From the NCBI RefSeq assembly GCF_012276985.1, contig NZ_JAAXMM010000006.1, positions 124,001 to 188,000 on the forward strand: a stretch of DNA of 64,000 nucleotides, read 5' to 3'. The stretch comes from Agrobacterium sp. a22-2 (GTDB lineage: Bacteria; Pseudomonadota; Alphaproteobacteria; Rhizobiales; Rhizobiaceae). Positions 26,278 through 35,297 of this stretch are shown here, piece after piece. A program made the position numbers and the translations under genes. The notes under the pieces were generated by a model. It worked only from the letters and a program-made list of their open reading frames with translations. It was not told the DNA's origin and ran no database searches. Each line of letters begins with the position of its first letter. Position 1 is the first letter of the stretch.

Positions 26278-27471
26278 TCATGCCCGGCGTTTGCGGGCCT
26301 TTAGGAAGCCGAGATAGGCGATGATCGCCATGAAATTCATCAAGGGGATCACGGTGCCGAAAGCCAGCAGCGGATCGCCGATGAGGGCTGCGGCAACACC
26401 ACCCAGGAAGCCTGCGCCCATCTGAACGAAGCCGAGAAGGGCGGCTGCCGAGCCGGCAATCTTCGGATGAGGCGCCAGACCGGCAGTGGTGATGTAGGGA
26501 ATGACGAAGGCCATGCCGAAGGCGCAGAAAGCGACCGGCCCCATGATCGACAGGAAGGTCGGCTCGATCAATTGCACCGAGAGCGCGATCATCGTGCCGC
26601 CGAGGCCGGCCAGCGTCAGCCCGGTGCGCAGGGCACCGCTTTCGCCCAGGCGCGCGGCAAGGATGCGCAGACCGACAGAGCCCAGGAAGAAGAAGCCGGA
26701 TTGCATCAGCATGCCGAGGCCAAACTGGCCAGGCGTCAGCCCGACCCTGTTGATCAGCACGAAGGGCAACATGGTCGATTGGGCATAGAGCGCCCCGACC
26801 GTGCCGGCAAGCACGAGGGCCGACAGGAGAACACGGGGGTCGGCGATCAGCGTCCTATAGGAGCCGATCAGGCGCGACGGGCGGATGAGGGCGCGATCGG
26901 GAACCGTGGTTTCCTTCATCAGCAGGCCGACGACAAGGCAGCTGACCAGCCCAAAGCCGACCATCAGGAAAAACACCGCCTGCCAGTTGAAGAGTGTCAG
27001 GGCCAGGCCGCCCAAAGTCGGGCCGGCTGCCGGTCCGATCGCCAGCATGATGCCGATCATGTTGAGGATGCGGGAGGCTTCGGCGCCAATAAACTGGTCG
27101 CGCACGATGGCGCGCGACACGGTGATGCCGACCGAGGCGCCGATGCCCTGGATCAGGCGTCCGGCCAGCAGCCAGTCGACTGTGGGGGCAAAGGCGGCGA
27201 CCAGGCTGCCGATCAGGTAGATCATCAGGAAGCCGAGCGTCGCCTTGCGGCGGCCGAAGGCGTCCGATGTCGGGCCGGACAGCAGCTGGGCAACGGCAAA
27301 GCCGCCGAAATAGACCGAGAGACTGAGCTTGATAGCCGCATCCGTGGTGCCGAAGGCGCGGACCAGTTCCGGCATGGCCGGCGTGTAGATGGCCATGGAG
27401 ACCGGTCCGATAGTGGTCAGCAGCGCGCCGATCAGCGATGTTCGGCGTTCGGTCATGCGGGCAGGCATCAT
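26278..27471 (-). CDS. Bcr/CflA-type MFS multidrug transporter
   Basis: Drug:proton antiporter of the DHA1 Bcr/CflA group, 12 predicted transmembrane segments, about 397 residues. Early motifs are IYTPAMPELVRAFG and the loop-2 signature SGPTSDAFGRRKATLG (motif A), with LIQGIGASVGITVSRAIVRD (motif C region) following. The start is uncertain: ATGs at 27456, 27468, 27471, 27483 and 27531 are all in frame and none has a strong ribosome site. I used 27471. Confidence 0.83.
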   Translation of the reverse strand: MMPARMTERRTSLIGALLTTIGPVSMAIYTPAMPELVRAFGTTDAAIKLSLSVYFGGFAVAQLLSGPTSDAFGRRKATLGFLMIYLIGSLVAAFAPTVDWLLAGRLIQGIGASVGITVSRAIVRDQFIGAEASRILNMIGIMLAIGPAAGPTLGGLALTLFNWQAVFFLMVGFGLVSCLVVGLLMKETTVPDRALIRPSRLIGSYRTLIADPRVLLSALVLAGTVGALYAQSTMLPFVLINRVGLTPGQFGLGMLMQSGFFFLGSVGLRILAARLGESGALRTGLTLAGLGGTMIALSVQLIEPTFLSIMGPVAFCAFGMAFVIPYITTAGLAPHPKIAGSAAALLGFVQMGAGFLGGVAAALIGDPLLAFGTVIPLMNFMAIIAYLGFLKARKRRA

Positions 27472-27630
27472 CACATCAGGCATTCCGTTGGGGGCCGGCC
27501 CCCTTGTGGAAGAGGTGCCAGCGACAGGCATCGGGCCGGCTCGTCGGAGGACGGCAATAACTCGAGCTATAGGCGGGCGGACTGGAAATGGCGAGAGGGA
27601 TCGCAGGAATTGCGGGAGAAAGGCCCAATA

Positions 27631-28053
27631 TCAGATGCCGAGGAAATCAACGACCGACTTCAGCACTTTGGCGAACTCGTCGTCGCCCATGGTCATCGCG
27701 ATCTCGAGCTGGTTCTTGTAGTAATCCTGAAAATCGAAGGGCGTATCGTCGGTGATATCAGAGAGATCGATGATCTGGCCCTGTCGGTCGAGGGCCTGCA
27801 TGGGCAATTCGTCTGCAAGGGCGGCGTAGGTCTCCTGGTCGATCTCGCCGCTCTCGAAGCTTTCGGTCGCCATCTCGCGCAACTGGCTGGGCGTGATCGA
27901 GGTATAAGGCGATTCGGGATCTTCGGCGATTTCGAACTGAACGAAGTGATGAGACGTGGCTTTGCGTTCGGCCGGGGCGGCCAAGTCCTTGTTATCTCGA
28001 CCTCCATTCCTGCTGAAGGAACTGGAGAGAGAACGCAGAGAATATATTTCCAT
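27631..28053 (-). CDS. Hypothetical acidic protein with CtrA-type box upstream
   Basis: Unrecognised 140-residue cytoplasmic protein with no signal peptide or membrane helix. A Ser/Arg-rich N-terminus (about 1-32) leads into an acidic helical region (EDPESPYTSITPSQLREMA, then FESGEIDQETYAALADELPM) and the C-terminal FQDYYKNQLEIAMTMGDDE. GGAGG sits 8 bases before the ATG. A TTAA-N7-TTAA site lies 63 bases upstream, suggesting cell-cycle control. Composition and ribosome site make it a credible gene. Confidence 0.7.
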   Translation of the reverse strand: MEIYSLRSLSSSFSRNGGRDNKDLAAPAERKATSHHFVQFEIAEDPESPYTSITPSQLREMATESFESGEIDQETYAALADELPMQALDRQGQIIDLSDITDDTPFDFQDYYKNQLEIAMTMGDDEFAKVLKSVVDFLGI

Positions 28054-28115
28054 ATCAATATCCTCCGTTTCCGGCTTGACTATAGATAACTATTCGAGTG
28101 CCGTTACGTCAATCG

Positions 28116-28130
28116 TTAACAAAAGGTTAA
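28116..28130. promoter_or_regulatory. CtrA-type box TTAA-N7-TTAA
   Basis: Exact match to the alphaproteobacterial CtrA binding pattern (TTAA, seven bases CAAAAGG, TTAA), in the divergent region between the acidic hypothetical gene and the M3 peptidase gene. Confidence 0.6.
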
Positions 28131-28259
28131 TTGTCGTCTATTATTTTTGTCCCGTCTATTCTTGCAGTGGGCGCGGCGCCCATCGCGGCGTGAAAGAACG
28201 TACCAATCCCGGCATGGATGTCCTATATGAAGGGAAAGCAGCAAATCAGGGAAAGCCAT

Positions 28260-30323
28260 ATGCCGTCTATTTCTCCGTCCCAAGCCGCGCTCACCCTCTG
28301 GAACGGAGTGCATGGCCTGCCGCGCTTCGATGCCGTCCGGGACGAGGATTTCGCACCGGTCTTCGATGCCGCCCTTGCCGAACACGAGGCCGAAATCGAC
28401 GCGATCGCCCACAATCCTGCAGCGCCCACCTTCGACAACACCGTCGTGGCGCTGGAGATTGCCGGTGATATGCTGTCGCGCGTCTCGGCTCTGTTCTGGA
28501 ACCGCGCCGGCGCCTACAGCAACGATCTGATCCAGTCACTGGAGCGCGAGATCGCGCCGAAGATGTCGCGGCACTATTCGAAGATCGGCATGAATGCCGC
28601 GCTTTTCGCACGCATCGATGCGCTCTGGGAAAGCCGTGACGGCCTTGGTCTGACGACCGAGGCGATGCGCGTGCTCGAACGACACTGGAAGGGCTTCGTC
28701 AAGTCCGGCGCCAAGCTGCCGAAGCCGGAGCAGGAAAGGCTGGCGGCGATCAACGAGCGCCTGGCAAGCCTTGGCGCGCAATTCGGCCAGAATGTTCTGG
28801 CGGATGAAACGGACTGGTCGCTGCCGATCCGTGAGGAGGCCGATCTGGCCGGCCTGCCGGATTTCGTCAGAGAGGCCATGGCCTCTGCTGCGAAGGCGCG
28901 TGACGTGGATGCACCTTATATCGTCACCCTGTCGCGCTCGATCATCGAGCCATTCCTCACCTTTTCCAAGCGGCGTGATCTGCGCGAACAGGCTTTTGCC
29001 GCCTGGGTGGCGCGCGGCGCCAATGGCGGTGAAACCGACAACCGGGCGATTGTCGCGGAAACGCTGGCGCTGCGCTTCGAGAAGGCCGGGCTGCTGGGTT
29101 ATGCCAATTACGCGGCGCTGAAGCTCGACAATACCATGGCCAAGACGCCGGAGGCGGTGAACGGCCTCCTGAAGCAGGTCTGGGGCAAGGCGCTGGCGCA
29201 GGCCCGGGTCGAAGAGGCCGAGCTGGCGGAACTGATCGCTGAAGAGGGCGGCAATCATGCCGTCATGCCGTGGGACTGGCGCCATTATGCCGAAAAGCTG
29301 CGGTCGCAGAAATTCGATTTCTCCGAGGCCGAGCTGAAGCCTTATCTGCAGCTCGAAAAGATCATCGAGGCCTGTTTCGATGTGGCTGGCCGGCTGTTCG
29401 GCATCAAGGCCGTGCCGCTGCCGGATGTGGTCGGCTATCATCCCGATGTCCGGGTGTTCGAGATCCGCAATGCCGGCGGTGACCTGGTCGCCCTGTTCCT
29501 CGGCGACTATTTCGCCCGGTCGTCGAAGCGCTCGGGCGCCTGGATGAGCTCGTTCCAGTCCCAGCATCGGCTGGCGCTGAAGAATGGCGCTGTGGGCGAA
29601 ATTCCGATCATCTACAATGTCTGCAATTTCGCAAAGCCCGCCGTGGGTCGGCCGGCGCTGCTGTCGCTCGACGATGCGCGCACGCTGTTCCATGAATTCG
29701 GCCACGCGCTGCACGGCATGCTGTCGAATGTCACCTATCCCTCGGTGTCAGGCACCGGGGTGTCGCGCGATTTCGTCGAATTGCCATCGCAGCTTTACGA
29801 GCACTGGCTGACGGTGCCGGACATCCTCAAGACCTATGCCGTGCACTACGAGACCGGCGAGCCGATGCCGGAGGCGCTGCTGCAGAAAGTGCTGGCGTCG
29901 CGCACGTTCAATGCCGGCTTTGCGACGGTCGAGTTCACCTCGTCGGCGCTGGTCGACATGGCCTTCCACACCCGCGGCAAGGTCGACGACCCGATGGCCG
30001 TCCAGGCCGAGGTTCTGACCGAGCTTGGCATGCCGGCCTCTCTTGTGATGCGCCATGCCACGCCGCATTTCCAGCATGTGTTTGCCGGCGACGGCTATTC
30101 GGCGGGCTACTATTCCTACATGTGGTCGGAAGTGCTGGATGCCGACGCGTTTGCCGCCTTCGAGGAAACTGGGAATGCCTTCGATCCGCAGATGGCGCAA
30201 CGGCTGAAGGACAATATCTATTCGGTTGGCGGGTCGATCGATCCGGAAGACGCCTACAAGGCCTTCCGCGGCAAAATGCCGAGCCCGGATGCCATGCTCG
30301 TCAAAAAAGGCCTGGCGGCTTGA
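28260..30323 (+). CDS. M3 family oligopeptidase (Dcp/OpdA-like)
   Basis: Zinc metallopeptidase of 687 residues in the thimet oligopeptidase/Dcp/oligopeptidase A family, degrading short peptides in the cytoplasm. The zinc motif HEFGH is at residues 478-482 in TLFHEFGHALHG, and the third ligand region ELPSQLYEHW is about 30 residues further on. I chose the ATG at 28260, which has AGGG 8 bases upstream; an upstream in-frame ATG at 28218 adds 14 unlike residues. No signal peptide. Confidence 0.93.
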   Translation: MPSISPSQAALTLWNGVHGLPRFDAVRDEDFAPVFDAALAEHEAEIDAIAHNPAAPTFDNTVVALEIAGDMLSRVSALFWNRAGAYSNDLIQSLEREIAPKMSRHYSKIGMNAALFARIDALWESRDGLGLTTEAMRVLERHWKGFVKSGAKLPKPEQERLAAINERLASLGAQFGQNVLADETDWSLPIREEADLAGLPDFVREAMASAAKARDVDAPYIVTLSRSIIEPFLTFSKRRDLREQAFAAWVARGANGGETDNRAIVAETLALRFEKAGLLGYANYAALKLDNTMAKTPEAVNGLLKQVWGKALAQARVEEAELAELIAEEGGNHAVMPWDWRHYAEKLRSQKFDFSEAELKPYLQLEKIIEACFDVAGRLFGIKAVPLPDVVGYHPDVRVFEIRNAGGDLVALFLGDYFARSSKRSGAWMSSFQSQHRLALKNGAVGEIPIIYNVCNFAKPAVGRPALLSLDDARTLFHEFGHALHGMLSNVTYPSVSGTGVSRDFVELPSQLYEHWLTVPDILKTYAVHYETGEPMPEALLQKVLASRTFNAGFATVEFTSSALVDMAFHTRGKVDDPMAVQAEVLTELGMPASLVMRHATPHFQHVFAGDGYSAGYYSYMWSEVLDADAFAAFEETGNAFDPQMAQRLKDNIYSVGGSIDPEDAYKAFRGKMPSPDAMLVKKGLAA

Positions 30324-30547
30324 ACGACTGGCGAGCGTAGACGTCGATCGGCCTTCCCGCGCCGCGGCGGAGAGGTTTTCGACGCGTGTGCGCAGCCGCC
30401 TCGAAGACAGGGGTTTCCGCAAAAGCACCGCAATTCCGGCGAAACGGCAGGCCCCCCTTTCGCAATTGCAAAAAACAGGGTATGAGCGCGTCAAAGTAAA
30501 CCGGCGCCCGCTCCCCTTGCGCGCCCCAGCTACCAGAGATTCTTATC
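30324..30547. other. Intergenic region before typA
   Basis: 224 bases with no gene or clear terminator. It presumably carries the typA promoter, but no convincing -35/-10 pair is visible. Confidence 0.4.
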
Positions 30548-32377
30548 ATGAAAATTCGCAATATCGCGATCATTGCGCACGTTGACCATGGGAAAACGAC
30601 CCTTGTCGACGAACTTCTCAAGCAGTCCGGCTCGTTCCGCGAGAACCAGCGCACCGTCGAGCGCATGATGGACTCGAACGATCTCGAAAAAGAGCGCGGC
30701 ATTACCATTCTCGCCAAGGCGACGTCGATCGAGTGGAAGAACACCCGCATCAACATCGTCGACACTCCCGGCCACGCCGACTTCGGCGGCGAAGTCGAAC
30801 GTATCCTGTCGATGGTGGACGGCGCGATCGTTCTGGTCGACTCGTCGGAAGGCCCGATGCCGCAGACCAAGTTCGTCGTCTCCAAGGCGCTGAAGGTCGG
30901 CCTTCGCCCGATCGTCGCGATCAACAAGATCGACCGCCCGGACGGCCGCCACGAAGAAGTCATCAACGAAGTCTTCGACCTGTTCGCAAGCCTTGACGCC
31001 ACCGATGAGCAGCTCGACTTCCCGATCCTCTACGGTTCCGGCCGCGATGGCTGGATGAACGTCAACCCGGAAGGCCCGAAGGATCAGGGTCTCGCGCCGC
31101 TGCTCGACCTGGTCATGCAGCATGTGCCCGAGCCGAGCGTCGGCGACGAAGACGGCGCGTTCCGCATGATCGGTACGCTGCTGGAAGCCAACCCCTTCCT
31201 CGGTCGCGTCATCACCGGCCGCATCCATTCCGGCTCGATCAAGCCGAACCAGTCCGTCAAGGTTCTCGGCCAGGACGGCAAGGTCATCGAAACCGGCCGT
31301 ATTTCCAAGATCCTGGCCTTCCGCGGTATCGAGCGCACGGCGATCGATGAGGCCCATGCCGGTGACATCGTGGCGATTGCCGGTCTCTCCAAGGGTACCG
31401 TTGCCGACACGTTCTGCGATCCGTCGGTCACCGAGCCGCTGTCGGCCCAGCCGATCGACCCGCCGACCGTGACCATGTCCTTCCTCGTCAACGACAGCCC
31501 GCTGGCCGGCACCGAAGGCGACAAGGTGACCAGCCGCGTCATCCGCGACCGCCTGTTCAAGGAAGCCGAAGGCAATGTGGCGCTGAAGATCGAGGAATCG
31601 GAAGGCAAGGATTCGTTCTACGTCTCCGGCCGCGGCGAATTGCAGCTGGCCGTGCTGATCGAAACCATGCGCCGTGAAGGCTTCGAGCTTGCCGTGTCGC
31701 GTCCGCGCGTCGTCATGCACAAGTCCGAAGACGGCACGCTGATGGAGCCGATCGAAGAAGTCGTCATCGACGTCGACGAAGAGCATTCCGGCGTGGTTGT
31801 GCAGAAGATGTCCGAACGCAAGGCCGAGATGACCGAACTGCGTCCGTCTGGCGGCAATCGGGTTCGCCTGGTGTTCTTCGCGCCGACCCGCGGCCTGATC
31901 GGCTACCAGTCGGAACTCTTGACCGACACCCGCGGCACCGCGATCATGAACCGCCTGTTCCACGATTATCAGCCATTCAAGGGCGAAATCGGCGGCCGTT
32001 CCAACGGCGTGCTCTTGTCCAACCAGTCTGGTGAGGCCGTGGCCTACGCCATGTTCAACCTGGAAGATCGCGGCCCGATGATCATCGAGCCGGGTGAAAA
32101 GGTCTATATGGGCATGATCGTCGGCATCCACTCGCGCGACAACGATCTGGAAGTGAACGTGCTGAAGGGCAAGCAGCTGACCAACATCCGTTCGGCCGGC
32201 AAGGACGAAGCTGTTCGTCTGACGCCGCCGATCCGCATGACCCTCGACCGGGCGCTGTCCTGGATCCAGGACGACGAACTGATGGAAGTGACGCCTAAGT
32301 CGATCCGTCTGCGCAAGTTCTACCTGGATGCGAACGATCGCAAGCGCTTCGGCAAGGCCCGCTCCGCGCAGGGCTGA
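30548..32377 (+). CDS. typA: Translational GTPase TypA/BipA
   Basis: Ribosome-associated GTPase of the EF-G family, needed for stress and low-temperature growth and 50S assembly. It has 609 residues, typical of the family. G1 is AHVDHGKTT at residues 10-18, G3 is [11 protein letters not shown] near 75, and G4 is NKID near 130. The EF-Tu-like domain 2, domain III/V folds and the TypA-specific C-terminal domain (to about residue 600) are all covered. It ends at a strong terminator. Confidence 0.96.
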   Translation: MKIRNIAIIAHVDHGKTTLVDELLKQSGSFRENQRTVERMMDSNDLEKERGITILAKATSIEWKNTRINIVDTPGHADFGGEVERILSMVDGAIVLVDSSEGPMPQTKFVVSKALKVGLRPIVAINKIDRPDGRHEEVINEVFDLFASLDATDEQLDFPILYGSGRDGWMNVNPEGPKDQGLAPLLDLVMQHVPEPSVGDEDGAFRMIGTLLEANPFLGRVITGRIHSGSIKPNQSVKVLGQDGKVIETGRISKILAFRGIERTAIDEAHAGDIVAIAGLSKGTVADTFCDPSVTEPLSAQPIDPPTVTMSFLVNDSPLAGTEGDKVTSRVIRDRLFKEAEGNVALKIEESEGKDSFYVSGRGELQLAVLIETMRREGFELAVSRPRVVMHKSEDGTLMEPIEEVVIDVDEEHSGVVVQKMSERKAEMTELRPSGGNRVRLVFFAPTRGLIGYQSELLTDTRGTAIMNRLFHDYQPFKGEIGGRSNGVLLSNQSGEAVAYAMFNLEDRGPMIIEPGEKVYMGMIVGIHSRDNDLEVNVLKGKQLTNIRSAGKDEAVRLTPPIRMTLDRALSWIQDDELMEVTPKSIRLRKFYLDANDRKRFGKARSAQG

Positions 32378-32404
32378 TCGTCCCTCGAATCCGCCAGAAT
32401 TTCC

Positions 32405-32440
32405 AGAGCCCCGGCCGACCAGCCGGGGCTCTAATTTTTT
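32405..32440 (+). terminator. Terminator of typA
   Basis: AGAGCCCCGGC (32405-32415) pairs with GCCGGGGCTCT (32422-32432), 6-base loop, then AATTTTTT. Confidence 0.92.
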
Positions 32441-32473
32441 GTGTTTTGGGGCAGGACAGGCTTGCCGCCATGT

Positions 32474-32488
32474 TTAAAAAAGCGTTAA
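32474..32488. promoter_or_regulatory. CtrA-type box TTAA-N7-TTAA
   Basis: TTAA, seven bases AAAAGCG, TTAA, lying 99 bases upstream of the GNAT gene at 32587 and downstream of the typA terminator. Confidence 0.55.
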
Positions 32489-32586
32489 CCTCAGGGTCAT
32501 AGTCCAGATCAAAAGTCTGTGGGTAAGGCGGTTTCCCGCGCAGTTGCGGGTGTTCGTCAAGCTCCGGCAGGACCAAGAGTAGCGTT

Positions 32587-33093
32587 ATGAAGACGTTGTC
32601 GATTGATGTGCGCCCGGCCGAGCCGCAGGACGCCCGCTCCATTTCCGAGGCTCACCGCCAGTCCTGGCAGAACGCCTATGCGGGCCTTATTCCGCACAAG
32701 GCGTTGACCAAGATGATCGAGCGCCGGGGCGAGACCTGGTGGCGCAAGGCGACGCGCGGCCCGGCCACCGTGCTGGTGGTCGAGGTTGCCGGGACCATTG
32801 CCGGCTATGCCACGGTGGGCCTCAACCGCGCTCGCGCGCTGCCCCAGGAAGGCGAAATCTACGAGATCTACCTCAGGCCGGAATACCAGGGCATCGGGCT
32901 CGGCCACATGCTGTTCGGCGAGGCACGGCGTCTGCTGAAATCGCTCGGCTGCTCCGGCATGGTGGTCTGGTGCCTGGAAGATAGCGGCGGGGCGTCGCAG
33001 TTCTTTCGTTCGAACGGCGGCGTCGATGCGGTCGAAGGCATCGAGGATTTCGACGAGGTGCGCCTGAAGAAGCTTGGGTTCATCTGGAAGTAA
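32587..33093 (+). CDS. GNAT family N-acetyltransferase
   Basis: Acetyltransferase of 168 residues. The acetyl-CoA loop is in EIYLRPEYQGIGLGHMLFGE near residue 96 (Q-x-x-G-x-G pattern), preceded by the helix SISEAHRQSWQNAYAGLIP typical of the RimI-like group that handles small molecules or proteins. No substrate clue in the neighbourhood. It stands alone, downstream of a CtrA-type box. Confidence 0.84.
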   Translation: MKTLSIDVRPAEPQDARSISEAHRQSWQNAYAGLIPHKALTKMIERRGETWWRKATRGPATVLVVEVAGTIAGYATVGLNRARALPQEGEIYEIYLRPEYQGIGLGHMLFGEARRLLKSLGCSGMVVWCLEDSGGASQFFRSNGGVDAVEGIEDFDEVRLKKLGFIWK

Positions 33094-33192
33094 TCCGCAA
33101 ACCGGTATGTCGACTCAGGGCCCTGGCGCCTCAACTCTTTTTCTTACGCAATCCTGCACTCAAAACCACGACGCACTTTCGCTGGAATTGCT

Positions 33193-33804
33193 CTATTCCG
33201 GCAAGTAGCTCATGAGATCGTCGGCCGTCTTGCCTCTTGTCCCGTGATAGACGGCTTCGTCCTGGCCGCAGGCAAAGGAGGGCGCCAGCGTATCGGCCAA
33301 CTGCCTGGCCAGCAGATTGGCATCCTTGTTGGCCTTGGCATCGACGAAGGCCGCCATGCAGCCCATGCCGTCTCCTTTCTGTGCAACGCGCGATATGACC
33401 AGGACCTGACCCCAGAATGCCTCGGCGGGCATCCCGGTATTCGGGTCGGAGTGCTCGAGGAAATAGCGGAGGATGGCGGCGATCGGCTTGCCGTCGGCAT
33501 CCAGCCGCCATTCCGCCTTGGTTCCGATATGGTTGAACGTGCCGAAGGTTTCGAACGCCTGGTCGACATAGGTTCGGCTGACATGGCCGAATAGGACGGT
33601 CTGGCGCAGGTCGCCCTCCTTGAAGTAGAAGGGGTAGCCTTTAGGCCCGGTGCATTTCAGCGTGATGCTGATACCCTCCTCGACATGGACCGTCTGGCAG
33701 GCGTCTAGATCGAGATCGCTGTAGACGCTGTCATTAGCCTGCGTCATCGCCGGTACCGCCGAAAGCAGCGCGGTCAGACCGCACACGTAGAAAGTCAACC
33801 TCAT
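33193..33804 (-). CDS. Secreted hypothetical protein
   Basis: Unrecognised 203-residue exported protein. Signal peptide FYVCGLTALLSAVPAMTQA with cleavage near residue 23. The mature part has four cysteines (DACQT, LKCTGP, GMGCMA, FACGQD) that could form two disulfides. The fold looks compact, mixed alpha/beta, ending DDLMSYLPE. It shares a 204-base divergent region with ppa; no clear operator is seen there. Confidence 0.72.
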   Translation of the reverse strand: MRLTFYVCGLTALLSAVPAMTQANDSVYSDLDLDACQTVHVEEGISITLKCTGPKGYPFYFKEGDLRQTVLFGHVSRTYVDQAFETFGTFNHIGTKAEWRLDADGKPIAAILRYFLEHSDPNTGMPAEAFWGQVLVISRVAQKGDGMGCMAAFVDAKANKDANLLARQLADTLAPSFACGQDEAVYHGTRGKTADDLMSYLPE

Positions 33805-34008
33805 TGCTCATCCCCCCGGATCGCATTGTCGTAATCGCCGACAGGCTAGAGCAGCATCGGGAAAAAGGGAACTGCCGTCCGCCTGCTGACTGGACGGTTT
33901 GCAGGCAGGTGCCAAAATTGGTTTCTACCCTCCGCCGAAAGCCGTGTTGCTTTGCGAAATGAAACCCTTTAGGAAGCGCGGGACATTCATATTTCCATGG
34001 GGTGAAAC

Positions 34009-34542
34009 ATGCGTATCGATGCAATTTCAATTGGCAAGAATCCGCCGGACGATATCAACGTGATCGTTGAGGTGCCGGTTGGCGGGCACCCGATCAAGTA
34101 TGAAATGGACAAGGAAGCCGGCGCGCTGGTCGTCGACCGCTTCCTTTATACCCCCATGACCTATCCGGGCAATTACGGCTTCGTGCCGCATACCCTGTCG
34201 GAAGACGGCGATCCGATCGACGTGCTGATCTGCAATACGCGTCCGCTGGTTCCCGGCTGCGTCATCAATGTTCGCCCGATCGGCGTCATGGTGATGGAAG
34301 ACGATGGCGGCAAGGACGAGAAGATCATTGCCGTGCCGGCGCCTAAGCTGACCCAGCGCTACGACAAGATCATGAACTACACCGATATGCCGGAGATCAC
34401 GCTCAAGCAGATCGAACATTTCTTCGAGCACTACAAGGATCTGGAGCCCGGCAAATGGGTGAAGATCGGCGGCTGGCAGGATGTCGACGTCGCCAAGAAG
34501 CTGATCGTCGAGGCGATCGAGCGCGCCAAGGCCGCGAAGTAA
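34009..34542 (+). CDS. ppa: Inorganic pyrophosphatase
   Basis: Soluble family I pyrophosphatase that hydrolyses PPi to drive biosynthesis. It has 177 residues, as expected. The metal-binding signature is [10 protein letters not shown] near residue 64, preceded by [12 protein letters not shown] second acidic site [13 protein letters not shown] lies near 100. GGGGTG precedes the start. Its terminator lies inside the convergent DUF167 gene (34586-34620). Confidence 0.96.
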   Translation: MRIDAISIGKNPPDDINVIVEVPVGGHPIKYEMDKEAGALVVDRFLYTPMTYPGNYGFVPHTLSEDGDPIDVLICNTRPLVPGCVINVRPIGVMVMEDDGGKDEKIIAVPAPKLTQRYDKIMNYTDMPEITLKQIEHFFEHYKDLEPGKWVKIGGWQDVDVAKKLIVEAIERAKAAK

Positions 34543-34551
34543 ATCACGCTT

Positions 34552-34866
34552 TCAGCCGCTCAACAGGGCGGTGAGCTTTGCGATCAAAACCTCCGGTTCG
34601 CCATCGAGCCGGAGGTTTTTCTGTCTGGCGGTGTCGCCGGATGTAATCTCGATCGATGATTTCGCCATGCCCAGCCGCTTGGCGAGAAGGGCGATCAGCG
34701 CCTTGTTGGCCTTGCCCTTCTCGGGCACGGCGGTGACGCGGACCTTCACATAGGCCTCGCCGTCACCATTGACCTCCACACCCTCTATCGCGTCTCGCCC
34801 GCCATTCGGCGTCAGGCGAACCGAAAGGCGGACATGGTCGGCGGCGATGCGGTAGGGCAGGCTCAA
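34552..34866 (-). CDS. DUF167 (YggU) family protein
   Basis: 104-residue YggU-type protein, function unknown. The conserved core is [13 protein letters not shown] then [18 protein letters not shown] and [16 protein letters not shown]. The likely start is TTG at 34866, which overlaps the YggT stop (TTGA); no ATG or GTG lies nearer in frame. yggT-yggU pairing is common in proteobacteria. Its distal coding sequence doubles as the ppa terminator on the other strand. Confidence 0.83.
   Translation of the reverse strand: MSLPYRIAADHVRLSVRLTPNGGRDAIEGVEVNGDGEAYVKVRVTAVPEKGKANKALIALLAKRLGMAKSSIEITSGDTARQKNLRLDGEPEVLIAKLTALLSG
34586..34620 (+). terminator. ppa terminator embedded in the convergent gene
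   Basis: AAAACCTCCGG (34586-34596) pairs perfectly with CCGGAGGTTTT (34609-34619) around a 12-base loop, with a run of five T residues (34616-34620), 44 bases past the ppa stop and wholly inside the DUF167 coding sequence. Confidence 0.85.
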
Positions 34867-35153
34867 ATGAAGAGCGGAGCGATGCTGTTCCACATCAGCG
34901 AGCGGATGAAGAAGATCAGCAGGAGCACGACGATCGGCGAGATATCGATGCCGCCGAGATTGGGCAGGATGCGACGCAGCGGCCGCAATACCGGTTCGGT
35001 GACATTGAACAGGAACATGCCGATCGAACTGACGAAGCGATTGCTCGAATTGATGACATTGAAGGCATAAAGCCAGGAAAATATGGCGCTTGCGATAAGC
35101 ACCCATGTGTAAAGATTCAGTGCCAGATCGATGGTCTGAAACAGGGCAAGCAT
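34863..35153 (-). CDS. YggT family membrane protein
   Basis: 96-residue membrane protein with two hydrophobic hairpins (about 5-30 and 62-90). The YggT signature is [25 protein letters not shown]. Members are linked to osmotic stress or to placement of division machinery, but the role is unproven. The ATG at 35153 has GGAG 6 bases upstream, preferred over the ATG at 35165. It overlaps DUF167. Confidence 0.88.
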   Translation of the reverse strand: MLALFQTIDLALNLYTWVLIASAIFSWLYAFNVINSSNRFVSSIGMFLFNVTEPVLRPLRRILPNLGGIDISPIVVLLLIFFIRSLMWNSIAPLFI

Positions 35154-35297
35154 TGTCGTCTCCATTTCTCGGTTGACAGACAGATAGACATTGGGGACTA
35201 AACCGGCAAGTACTGCGGGCTGACGGAAAACAAATCATGTTTAACGAGGCGGGTCAGCCGCGCATCCATGACCGGCCTCGACGGGAAAGTTCGCATA

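Noticed and set aside
26467..28089. Plus-strand open frame of 540 codons opposite the MFS and acidic protein genes
   Set aside because: Runs through two minus-strand genes that have clear features; sequence is Gly/Arg/Asp/His-rich like other shadow frames.
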